A DNA stretch of 7,352 nucleotides from an uncultured Lachnospiraceae bacterium (GTDB lineage Bacteria; Bacillota; Clostridia; Lachnospirales; Lachnospiraceae): NCBI GenBank assembly GCA_902766655.1, contig CACXEL010000472.1:1-7352 (forward strand). Reading direction: 5' to 3'. A program made the position numbers and the translations under genes. Below the pieces are notes generated by a model, which did not search any database, had not been told where the DNA came from, and saw nothing but the letters and a program-made list of their open reading frames with translations. Positions 1 to 7,098 of the stretch are shown here, piece after piece (position 1 is the stretch's first letter; each line of letters opens with the position of its first letter).

Positions 1-213
1 AGCCTTGACGGCAGATGGCTGGTCTGGTATCGGGTGGTCAGGCGGTTCTATCCAGAAATAAATTTGCGCAAAGTTCTTGACGGCACCCCCGCCTTCAGCA
101 CCAGCGCCACCCTGCGCGGCACCCTGGAGGCCCTGAAAGAGGAAGAAGATTTCTGTGTCACAGTCGAGATTGGAGGTGAGACGGATGCCAGCCAAGCCAT
201 ACCACCTGGATAA
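1..213 (+). CDS. 3' end of an unrecognised gene (partial)
   Basis: Frame 1 is open from the first base to a TAA at 211-213, giving 70 residues of the C-terminus of a protein that starts before the window. The other two + frames close by about position 60. Codon use is GC-ending and resembles the next gene. The peptide reads SLDGRWLVWYRVV near its start and has a Glu/Lys-rich stretch (LEALKEEEDF) near its end. I do not recognise a family. Its last 29 bases overlap the preferred start of the JAB/ArdC gene in another frame, which suggests one operon with translational coupling. With only a fragment visible, no function can be assigned. A chance open frame in GC-rich DNA cannot be excluded. Confidence 0.5.
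   Translation, partial: SLDGRWLVWYRVVRRFYPEINLRKVLDGTPAFSTSATLRGTLEALKEEEDFCVTVEIGGETDASQAIPPG
172..180 (+). promoter_or_regulatory. Ribosome binding site choosing ATG 185
   Basis: GGAGGTGAG lies with its GGAGG core at 172-176, 8 nt before ATG 185. The alternative GTG at 155 is preceded by GAGGAAGAAG, a weaker but possible site. The strong core just before ATG 185, and the resulting N-terminus MPAKPYHLDK, favour the ATG. The site sits inside the end of the upstream reading frame, as expected for coupled genes. Confidence 0.7.
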
Positions 214-1771
214 GGTCGCCATCCGCATGGTCAAGGAGCCGCCCATCTACTCTTCCACCCCGGTCACGAGCCCGGACGAAGCGGTCCGCCTGATGGCCGA
301 AACGCTTCGGGGCTACGACCGGGAGGTCGTCTGCGTAGTCAATCTCCACTCAGACCTCACCCCCATCAACATGAACATCGTTTCCATGGGAACAATCAAC
401 GCGTCGATCGTGCACCCGAGAGAGCTGCTCAAGAGCACGGTCCTCTCGAACGCCGAGTCGGTCATGCTCTTCCACAACCATCCGTCGGGGAACCTCTCGC
501 CGTCGGAGGAGGACATTTCCCTGACGGACCGGATGGAGAAGCTGTACACTCTGGCCGGGATCCGGTTCGTGGACCACGTCATCATCGGCACCGGCGACCG
601 CTACTACTCCTTCCGTGAAAATGACACCCTTCCCCTGTCCGAGAACCGCTTCGCCTCCCGGGCCCGGGAACTGCATTTCCGGCCGGTGGAGGAGGACCTC
701 ATTTCCCAGGGCGGCCAGAATAATGAGGACCGCATAAAGGCCATCACCGACAGACTTGAGGCCGGCATCGCCGCCCTCTTCGAGAGCGACAAGTACAAGG
801 CCTACCTTTCCACCATGGCCAAGTTCCACAGCTATTCCCTGAACAATACCCTCCTCATCGCCATGCAGAAGCCGGACGCCACCCTGGTCGCCGGCTATCA
901 GGCATGGCAGAGGCAGCACGGGCGCCATGTCAGAAAAGGTGAGAAGGGGATCCAGATCATCGCCCCGGCACCCTATAAAGCGAAAAGGGAGAGAGATGTA
1001 CTGGACCCAGGGACAGGAAAGCCGAAGCTCGACGCCCAAGGGAAGCCGGTCAGGGAGATCGTCGAGGTCGAGCATCCGGGCTACAAGGTCGCCACGGTGT
1101 TCGACGTGAGCCAGACCGAAGGAAAGGAGCTCCCGACCATCGGCGTGAACGAGCTCACGGGAGACGTCGCCGGCTACGGCCGGTTCCTGGAGGCGCTGAA
1201 AGAAGTCTGCCCGGTGCCGATCGCCTTCGAGGAGATCCGGACCGGGGCCAAGGGCTATTACCACACCACGGAGGACCGCATCGCCCTGCAGGCCGGGATG
1301 AGCGAAGCCCAGACGGTCAAGACACTGATCCATGAGATGGCCCACCAGAGGCTCCATTCCCATGAGCGGGAAAAGCCCCGGGAGGAGCAGCTTTCATCCA
1401 GGAGCAAGGAGGTCGAGGCGGAGAGCGTGGCCTATACGGTCTGCCAGCATTTCGGGATCGATACCTCGGACTACTCCTTCGGCTATATCGCCGGCTGGTC
1501 TTCCGGGAAGGAGACGGTGGAGCTCAAGGAGTCGCTCGGCAAGATTCGGACGGCCGCCAGCGAGATGATCACGGAAATAGAGGGGAAGCTCCTTGAGATG
1601 GAGAAAGCACCGGAACTGGAAGCGATATCTGCGGTCATTCCCGACAAGAAAATTGAGAACATGGCAGAGAAAGCATCCGTCCTGCAGGATCTTTCAGAGC
1701 GAAAGGCGGAGTCGAAAACGAAAACAGGCAGAGGGAAGAAGAAGACAACTGTAAAGGAGGAGAGCAGATGA
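185..1771 (+). CDS. JAB (RadC-like) + ArdC-type ssDNA-binding/zincin metallopeptidase fusion
   Basis: This is a cytoplasmic protein of 528 aa from ATG 185 (538 aa if the GTG at 155 is used). Residues about 25-150 form a RadC-like JAB/MPN domain. The JAMM residues are visible: Glu47 (DREVVCVV), His97 and His99 (HNHPSG), Ser107 and Asp110. Residues about 180-310 match the ArdC N-terminal domain (DUF1738), with SYSLNNTLLI at 216-225, Trp241 and KGEKG at 251-255. Residues about 330-450 hold a zincin peptidase with HEMAH at 383-387 and a likely third zinc ligand in EAES at 411-414. The last 70 residues are charged and end in a Lys-rich tail. Known ArdC proteins bind single-stranded DNA and protect transferred DNA from restriction; LtrC-like fusions are common on Firmicute conjugative elements. 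Both metal centres look intact. The domain calls are strong, but the substrate of either peptidase is unknown. The stop overlaps a downstream ATG (ATGA). Confidence 0.9.
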   Translation: MPAKPYHLDKVAIRMVKEPPIYSSTPVTSPDEAVRLMAETLRGYDREVVCVVNLHSDLTPINMNIVSMGTINASIVHPRELLKSTVLSNAESVMLFHNHPSGNLSPSEEDISLTDRMEKLYTLAGIRFVDHVIIGTGDRYYSFRENDTLPLSENRFASRARELHFRPVEEDLISQGGQNNEDRIKAITDRLEAGIAALFESDKYKAYLSTMAKFHSYSLNNTLLIAMQKPDATLVAGYQAWQRQHGRHVRKGEKGIQIIAPAPYKAKRERDVLDPGTGKPKLDAQGKPVREIVEVEHPGYKVATVFDVSQTEGKELPTIGVNELTGDVAGYGRFLEALKEVCPVPIAFEEIRTGAKGYYHTTEDRIALQAGMSEAQTVKTLIHEMAHQRLHSHEREKPREEQLSSRSKEVEAESVAYTVCQHFGIDTSDYSFGYIAGWSSGKETVELKESLGKIRTAASEMITEIEGKLLEMEKAPELEAISAVIPDKKIENMAEKASVLQDLSERKAESKTKTGRGKKKTTVKEESR

Positions 1772-1806
1772 AGGAGTATCGGAAGCACCGGAGGGGGCCG
1801 CCTTAG
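1768..1806 (+). pseudogene. 12-codon coupled ORF: probable truncated gene start or leader peptide
   Basis: AAAGGAGG at 1753-1760 is a near-perfect Shine-Dalgarno sequence, 7 nt before ATG 1768, which overlaps the TGA of the previous gene as ATGA. The frame reads MKEYRKHRRGPP and ends at TAG 1804-1806. Such complete start signals normally serve a full operon gene. The early stop, 15 bp before a large inverted repeat, suggests that the body of the gene was lost in a rearrangement. A true short leader peptide is the alternative. No family can be recognised from 12 residues. Confidence 0.4.
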
Positions 1807-1821
1807 GCAAAAGTGGAAATG

Positions 1822-1905
1822 AGGGAGTGAGAATCAGGGACGGACCTTTTTTCTCAAAATCGCAGTATTTTGAGAAAAAAGGTCCGTCCCTGATTCTCAC
1901 TCCCT
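1822..1905. repeat. Perfect inverted repeat, 39-bp arms, 6-nt loop (REP/MITE-like hairpin)
   Basis: Positions 1822-1860 and 1867-1905 are exact reverse complements over 39 bases, separated by CGCAGT. The pairing stops at 1821/1906 (G/G). The outer arm begins AGGGAGTGAGAATCAGGGAC and the inner part is AT-rich (TTTTTTCTCAAAAT). As RNA it would form a very stable stem starting 47 nt before the surface-protein start. No run of T follows the stem on either strand, so it is not a standard intrinsic terminator. From general knowledge, hairpin repeats with a GGGACGG core occur in intergenic gaps of Firmicutes, so a dispersed REP or MITE-like element is my preferred reading. An RNase III processing site or transcript insulator is also possible. 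The local base composition is poorer in GC than the genes on either side. Confidence 0.9.
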
Positions 1906-1939
1906 GCGCGGCCAACGATCAACAATTCATTTCACAAAG

Positions 1940-1945
1940 AAAGGA
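1940..1945 (+). promoter_or_regulatory. Ribosome binding site choosing ATG 1953
   Basis: AAAGGA lies 7 nt before ATG 1953. The N-terminus that follows is a textbook signal peptide, so this start is preferred over the in-frame GTG at 1827. That GTG falls inside the inverted repeat and would add 42 residues in front of the signal peptide. No clear -35/-10 promoter was seen between 1806 and 1953. Confidence 0.75.
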
Positions 1946-1952
1946 AAAGCAC

Positions 1953-4900
1953 ATGAATCTGAAGAGAAATATGAAGCGCACCGCGGCCGGCCTCCTGGCC
2001 GCCCTGACGGCGGTCACCGCACTCTCCTGCCATATCGGGATCCCGGCCTACGCGGCGGAGCCCGATCCGCACACCCCCGACGGCGGGGAAAAGATCTATT
2101 CGGTGGACCCCTTCGACGCCGAGCACTCCGCAGGCTATTTCTGCGTGAAGGACAGCGAGGGCCACGGTATCTCCTACGTCAGCGACCTCTTCTACCCGGG
2201 CCTCATGGGAACGAACACGGAAAGGGATCCGTCCATCTATATCGACCATCATGAGGGCGCCTGCTTCAACGGCACCTACTACGACATCCGCGAGTACGCA
2301 TGGATGACGGACTGCGACTATTACTCCATCGGCCCTAAGAACGGCCGTGTAGCCGCGATCGGCTCTGCCGATGGGCAGGTGCATCGGGAATTCCATTTTT
2401 ATAAGGCTGGCACACTGGGCACCGACCATCCGGAGGAGGTCTCCTTCAAGGGCGTCATGCGTCAGACTGACCTGGACATCGAGGAGGGCTATACCTTCGA
2501 CCAGGGCCTCTACGCCGTCTGGCTGAACGACCCGACCAACGTCACGAAGCGGGATGATCGCACCTGGAAGGGCACCTGGCAGAACGGGAACACCGGCGTG
2601 AGCACGGAGCGCGAGATGCTCTGGGCCGAGCTGGAAGGCTCTCCCGAGAAGCCCCTCATCATGACCTACTGGGTCAACAAGAAGCATGGTTCGCTGATCA
2701 ATTACTTCGGGAATACCATTTCCTACGAGCTGGTCGAGGACGGAACGGATCCTCTCCCGCCCGATGCGAAGCCGGCGGTCGGCGTCCACTGCGCGACCTA
2801 CGCCGAGTACAGCCTGATGCCGGAGGACGAGTTCGTCCGGTACGAGTTCGACGGCTGGTATTATGAGCCGGAGCTCACAAATAAAGTCCCGGACACCATC
2901 ATGGTCTCCGAAGACCACGTCTTTTACGGCACCTACCACAAGGTGGCCGGCCTGATCTCCACCGAGGTCGTGAACGGCACCATCACCGATACGGATGAAT
3001 GCGTCCCCTACGGTACGGATAAGACCATCGAGTATGCCCCCGATGAAGGTTATCTCCTGGACAGCGTGACTGTGGACGGGGAGCCTGTCGACATCAGCAC
3101 GGCTCCGGCGGATTTCATTTTCACCAATGTCCAGGACGACCACCACATCAGAGTCGTTTACGTGGCGGCGGGGATGGACAAGTCCGTCTCCATGAAGGAG
3201 AGCGAGACCATTGAGAACTATCCGGAAAATGCGGACATCGACGGCAGCGTGATCCGTGACGGAGACGTCGTCTCCTACACCATCTCCTTCGAGAACCCGA
3301 CCGGTGCCGCGCGGACGATCCTCATCTCCGACAGTGTGCCGGAAGGCGTCAGCGTCGTGGACGGCAGTATCAGCGATGGCGGCGTGCTTGCGGACGGGAA
3401 GATCATCTGGACCGTGCAGGCCGGCGCCTACACCAGCGGCAGCGTTTCCTTCGATGCCGTGATCAGTGAGGAGGCAGAAGGCAGCATCGTGAAGAACAAA
3501 GCTGTCGTCACCCTGCAGCCCCTCACCTCCGATGGCTCCGAGAGCGCCGTCATTCTGGAAGACACGGTCAGTTCTCCCATCCTTCCGGACCCGGTCAAGT
3601 CTGCGGCCGATGAGGCGGGAAATGACATCACGAACCAGATCGTCAACAACGGGTCTGTCGTCATTTACCAGATCACCTTCGAGAACCCGGCCGATGAAGA
3701 GAAGGTCTTCTCCGTGAAGGACACTGTACCCGAGGAGGTCACCTACCTCGACGGCACCGCCTCCGACGGCGGCTGGTACGAGAACGGCAGCGTCAACTGG
3801 CAGGTCACCATGGCAGCCCACGAGACGAAAACCGTCACATTCAATGTGCGGGTGAATGACCCGGAGGCAGCCTACACCCACGTGTTCAACCAGGCGGAGG
3901 TCTCCGTGGACGGGACGAAGAAGGACACGGACTCTCCCATTCAGACCCTCCCGGAGGATCCGGGCAGGACGCCGGTCTATGTCCTGGACGACCCGGTGAA
4001 GGCTGTCTTCGACGATGCCGGCAACAATATCGGGGCCGATGCGGACGGAAATGCCATCCAGACCATCAAAGTGGCCGGGGACACGCTCGTCTACACGGTC
4101 ACTTTCAAGAACCCGGCGGACGATGAGCGGACATTTATGGTCACGGATCCCCTTCCGGAGGGCGTGAAGTTCATGAGCGCGACGGACGGATACGTCTATG
4201 ACGATGCTGCCCGCACGGTCACCTGGACAGTCGCAGTGCCTGCGATGGAGGAAGCGTCCGTCGCTGTCTGCGTGGAGATTCTTAAGGAGGCCGAGGGCAC
4301 GGTGCTCCGCAATATGGCCAACGTCAGCGTGGATCAGGCATCCAAAGATACGAATGTTGTTGAGACCCCGGTCATTTCGGTCCCGGAGAAGGACGTGCTT
4401 GCCGTTGAGGGCGATTCGTCGATCAATGCATTCCCGGTCCAGATCGGGCAGGAGCTCATTTACACTGTGAAGTGGACGAACCCGGCGGACGTTGCCAAGC
4501 AGGCAGTCATTACCGATAAGCTTCCGGCGGATGTGGCGTTCATTTCCGCGGACCAGGACGGCGTTTACGGTGAGGCGGATCACAGCGTGGTCTGGACGGT
4601 GGAGACAGCGGCCCGCACCGAGGGCACTGTTTCCGTGAAAGTCCGGGTCCTGCCCTCCGCGGCTGGAAATGAGATCACGAACCGCGCGACCGTCGGCATC
4701 GACAATGCCACTTTCGAGACGATCACTAAGAACGGCTCGGACGAGGATCCGTCCACCACGAACTTCGTGGCTGCCAAGACGGTCGTAAATGCTGACGGCG
4801 TGGACATCGACGGTAAGATCGTCGCGGTCGGCGACCTGGTCACCTATCATATCCCCTACAGGAACACTAGCAGATCAGTCAGGTCCATGGCGATCACCGA

Positions 4901-5954
4901 CGTCCTTCCCCAGGGAGTCCTCTATTTGGCCTCTTCCGAGGGCGGGAATGTCCAGAGCATCGTCCATGGCCAGACAGTCAGGTGGATGATGACACTTGCC
5001 CCGGATACAGAAGGCGAGGTCTGGGTCACAGTGAAGGTGACGGATGAGCTCAAGGGACAGGCATTTGCCAACAGCGCGGTTCTGGAGGTCACTGATCCGG
5101 CGGCCGGGCAGACCGAAAAGGCGGTCACCAACCAGGTCGTGAACTATGTGCTCGATGACATCGTGAAGAAGGTCCTTTCCGAGAATGGGAAGAAGGATCT
5201 GGAAGGCGAGAAGGTGAAGGGCGGCAGGAAGCTCCTGTACCGTGTGACCTTCAGCAACCCGGCAGCGGACAAGAGGACCTTTGTGGTCAGGGATGAGCTG
5301 CCGGAGGGAGAGACATTTGTTTCAGCTGAGGATGGTGGTGTCTATAATGCGGATGCCAACATGGTCGAGTGGACCGTGGAGCTCGAGGCCGGGGCCAGCC
5401 GGACCGTCAGTTTTTATGTGACTGTGGATGAGACCGCGGAATGTGATTTCATCCAGAACGTGGCGGAGGTCCATGTGGACGGGACTGAGACCGAGAGCAA
5501 TGAGGTGAAGGTATATGTGAAGGGGGAGAAGCAGGAGAATCCGTGTGAGGATGATCCGAAGGACGAGGATCCGAAGCCGACAGACGAGCCGAAGCCGACG
5601 GATGGCGGGAAGCCGGACGATGGCGGAAAGCCGGACGACGGTGGAAAGCCGGATGATGGCGGAAAGCCGGACGATGGCGGAAAGACGCCGACCGATGTCC
5701 CGAAGAAGGATGAGGATACCATTAAGCCGACCGTCATCCCGACGAAAGCTCCGACCGCGAAGCCGACCACCACGCCCGGCTCCACAGGGAAGACGGATGG
5801 AACCGGCGGCAAGACGACCACTGTGCCGAAGACGGGCGATGACGCTAACGTGGGGCTCTGGGTCCTGCTGGCGGGGTCGGCTGTCCTCTGCGCCATTTCC
5901 TTCCTGACCTTCGCTTTCAGGAAGCGCAAAAAGGATAAGGATGATGTGGAATGA
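1953..5954 (+). CDS. Large LPXTG-type cell-wall-anchored surface protein with six DUF11/isopeptide-type repeats
   Basis: A 1333-aa exported adhesin or stalk protein. Residues 1-34 are a signal peptide (basic start, hydrophobic core, probable cleavage after AYA-34). Residues about 40-265 form a Tyr/Asp-rich domain I cannot assign, containing Cys64, Cys104 and Cys121. About 278-330 resembles an InlB B-repeat (YEFDGWYYEPEL), and 331-404 resembles the related bacterial repeat with YAPDEGYLLDSVTVDG. Six repeats of roughly 110 residues follow, starting near 407, 546, 680, 806, 938 and 1068. Each has YTI-x-F-x-NP, a D-x-(L/V)P turn, W-T/Q-V and a late conserved Asn, as in DUF11 and CnaA-like isopeptide domains. 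A Pro/Lys/Asp/Gly/Thr spacer (about 1190-1290) leads to VPKTGD at 1291-1296, a membrane segment (about 1300-1321) and the basic tail RKRKKDKDD. This order is that of a sortase substrate, and the sortase gene follows with a 4-base overlap. The binding partner is unknown; adhesion or mating contact is inference. Confidence 0.92.
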   Translation: MNLKRNMKRTAAGLLAALTAVTALSCHIGIPAYAAEPDPHTPDGGEKIYSVDPFDAEHSAGYFCVKDSEGHGISYVSDLFYPGLMGTNTERDPSIYIDHHEGACFNGTYYDIREYAWMTDCDYYSIGPKNGRVAAIGSADGQVHREFHFYKAGTLGTDHPEEVSFKGVMRQTDLDIEEGYTFDQGLYAVWLNDPTNVTKRDDRTWKGTWQNGNTGVSTEREMLWAELEGSPEKPLIMTYWVNKKHGSLINYFGNTISYELVEDGTDPLPPDAKPAVGVHCATYAEYSLMPEDEFVRYEFDGWYYEPELTNKVPDTIMVSEDHVFYGTYHKVAGLISTEVVNGTITDTDECVPYGTDKTIEYAPDEGYLLDSVTVDGEPVDISTAPADFIFTNVQDDHHIRVVYVAAGMDKSVSMKESETIENYPENADIDGSVIRDGDVVSYTISFENPTGAARTILISDSVPEGVSVVDGSISDGGVLADGKIIWTVQAGAYTSGSVSFDAVISEEAEGSIVKNKAVVTLQPLTSDGSESAVILEDTVSSPILPDPVKSAADEAGNDITNQIVNNGSVVIYQITFENPADEEKVFSVKDTVPEEVTYLDGTASDGGWYENGSVNWQVTMAAHETKTVTFNVRVNDPEAAYTHVFNQAEVSVDGTKKDTDSPIQTLPEDPGRTPVYVLDDPVKAVFDDAGNNIGADADGNAIQTIKVAGDTLVYTVTFKNPADDERTFMVTDPLPEGVKFMSATDGYVYDDAARTVTWTVAVPAMEEASVAVCVEILKEAEGTVLRNMANVSVDQASKDTNVVETPVISVPEKDVLAVEGDSSINAFPVQIGQELIYTVKWTNPADVAKQAVITDKLPADVAFISADQDGVYGEADHSVVWTVETAARTEGTVSVKVRVLPSAAGNEITNRATVGIDNATFETITKNGSDEDPSTTNFVAAKTVVNADGVDIDGKIVAVGDLVTYHIPYRNTSRSVRSMAITDVLPQGVLYLASSEGGNVQSIVHGQTVRWMMTLAPDTEGEVWVTVKVTDELKGQAFANSAVLEVTDPAAGQTEKAVTNQVVNYVLDDIVKKVLSENGKKDLEGEKVKGGRKLLYRVTFSNPAADKRTFVVRDELPEGETFVSAEDGGVYNADANMVEWTVELEAGASRTVSFYVTVDETAECDFIQNVAEVHVDGTETESNEVKVYVKGEKQENPCEDDPKDEDPKPTDEPKPTDGGKPDDGGKPDDGGKPDDGGKPDDGGKTPTDVPKKDEDTIKPTVIPTKAPTAKPTTTPGSTGKTDGTGGKTTTVPKTGDDANVGLWVLLAGSAVLCAISFLTFAFRKRKKDKDDVE
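5592..5681 (+). repeat. 18-bp tandem repeat encoding KP(T/D)DGG x5
   Basis: Five in-frame units of 18 bp encode KPTDGG once and then KPDDGG four times, at residues 1214-1243 of the surface protein. The four identical peptide units differ only at synonymous third positions (for example GAC/GAT and GGC/GGT), so the repeat is somewhat diverged at DNA level. It is part of the flexible wall-spanning spacer before the sorting signal. Unit number could vary between strains without breaking the frame. Confidence 0.9.
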
Positions 5955-7081
5955 GGTCTGACCTGATTGTTCGGGCAGCCGCTGTCTTCATGGCATGGAT
6001 GTGCCTGGGGACGGCGGCTGTCTTCATTTGCAAGGTCTATGACACCGAGAAACAGGACCGGGAGAGCGCGGATGCGTATGAAGCCATCCTGGAGCAGGTG
6101 GTAAGGCATGGGGAGCCGGGCGAAGGCCCGGCTCCGGCTGTACCGGAGGTATTGCCGACTTCGGGAGAAGAACTGGCGCAGGAAGATGTATCTGTGCCGG
6201 GAGGAGTCTTCAGGTTCTTTGAGGGCATTTATCATGGCAGCGATGTGCGGGAGACTGGGGCTGGAGAGCAGGGAAGAGGAGGATTTGACTTGAATGAGTT
6301 CATTTCCAACCTTGCGGATCTCGTGAGGGTGCCTGGCCGGACAGGAAATGCGGACCGCAGACAGCAATCCGGAGGCCTGGTCACAGATGCGTCAGTCATC
6401 CGGGAACAGAATGATGGAGAGCCAGCCACTGAAGATTACCAGGAGACCGGCGTGGAAGCTGATCCGGAGACCGGGCAGGAGGCAGCTCATCCCGGTGGAG
6501 AGGCTTCCTACGATTACGGCCAGGAAGTGGACATGGACTATCTGAGAACGGTGAACAGCGATATCGTCGGGTGGCTCTACTGCCCGGGAACCGTGATCAA
6601 CTATCCAGTGGTTCAGGGAAATGACAACAGCTATTACCTGACCCATCTGGCAGATGGCAGCGAGAACCGGAACGGAAGCCTCTTCATTGACTGCGATAAT
6701 GCGGCGGACCTTTCGGATGAGAATACCATTATTTATGGGCATCATATGCAGAGTGGGGCCATGTTCGCTTCACTGGTGAAGTATGCGGACCAGGCCTACT
6801 ATGAGGCACATCCGTATATGTACCTGGACGTGGGCGATGTGCAGTACCTGGTGGAGGTGTTCGCTGGGTATGATGCGGCGGTCGATGACGATGCATATTG
6901 CAGGACGTTCGCCTGTGAGAAGGATTTTGCGGAGTGGCTAGGACAGGTCAAGGCGAAGTCTGATTTTTCCGCGGACGTAAAGGTTGCGGTCGGGGATCGT
7001 GTCATTTCGCTCTCGACTTGTTCATATGGTTTTGAGGATGCCAGGTATGTTGTCCATGGGAAGCTTCTTCTGTTGAGTTGA
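5951..7081 (+). CDS. srtB: Class B sortase with long extracytoplasmic linker
   Basis: A 376-aa membrane-anchored transpeptidase that would cleave the sorting motif of a surface protein and join it to peptidoglycan or a pilus subunit. Residues about 6-29 form a single N-terminal membrane anchor. The catalytic domain covers about 190-374, with the family signature NYPVVQGNDNSYYL at 217-230, catalytic His264 in IIYGHHM, Cys357 in SLSTCSYG and Arg365 in ARYVVHGKL; all three key residues are present. Residues about 50-185 form a low-complexity Gly/Glu/Pro-rich acidic linker that makes the protein much longer than a usual SrtB of about 250 aa. The ATG overlaps the stop of the surface-protein gene (ATGA), so the two are almost certainly co-translated. 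The VPKTGD protein is therefore its likely substrate. Only the weak purine-rich stretch AAGGATAAGG lies upstream, which fits translation by coupling. Confidence 0.92.
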   Translation: MRSDLIVRAAAVFMAWMCLGTAAVFICKVYDTEKQDRESADAYEAILEQVVRHGEPGEGPAPAVPEVLPTSGEELAQEDVSVPGGVFRFFEGIYHGSDVRETGAGEQGRGGFDLNEFISNLADLVRVPGRTGNADRRQQSGGLVTDASVIREQNDGEPATEDYQETGVEADPETGQEAAHPGGEASYDYGQEVDMDYLRTVNSDIVGWLYCPGTVINYPVVQGNDNSYYLTHLADGSENRNGSLFIDCDNAADLSDENTIIYGHHMQSGAMFASLVKYADQAYYEAHPYMYLDVGDVQYLVEVFAGYDAAVDDDAYCRTFACEKDFAEWLGQVKAKSDFSADVKVAVGDRVISLSTCSYGFEDARYVVHGKLLLLS

Positions 7082-7098
7082 TGTGATGTTGAACAATT

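Noticed and set aside
350..1363. A 337-codon minus-strand frame opposite the JAB/ArdC gene
   Set aside because: Same codon-bias effect; the sense strand encodes intact JAMM and HExxH motifs.
1822..1905. The inverted repeat as an intrinsic terminator
   Set aside because: No T-run follows the stem on either strand, and 39 bp is far longer than a normal terminator stem.
2019..2030. Possible lipobox at ALSC-26 in the surface protein
   Set aside because: Ala at -3 is not typical, a good signal peptidase I site (AYA-34) follows, and the protein already has a C-terminal wall anchor.
1932..4850. A 972-codon open frame on the minus strand across the surface-protein gene
   Set aside because: It is antisense to a gene with clear domains. 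Its translation is Arg/His/Val/Asp-rich with no recognisable family, and GC-ending codons on the sense strand readily leave the opposite strand free of stops.
6152..6166. LPTSG at residues 69-73 of the sortase, resembling a sorting motif
   Set aside because: It is near the N-terminus with no following membrane segment or basic tail, so it is probably a chance match in a low-complexity linker.
5414..6367. A minus-strand frame with PPSSGF repeats
   Set aside because: The repeats are the reverse reading of the KPDDGG spacer, and the frame crosses two well-supported + strand genes.
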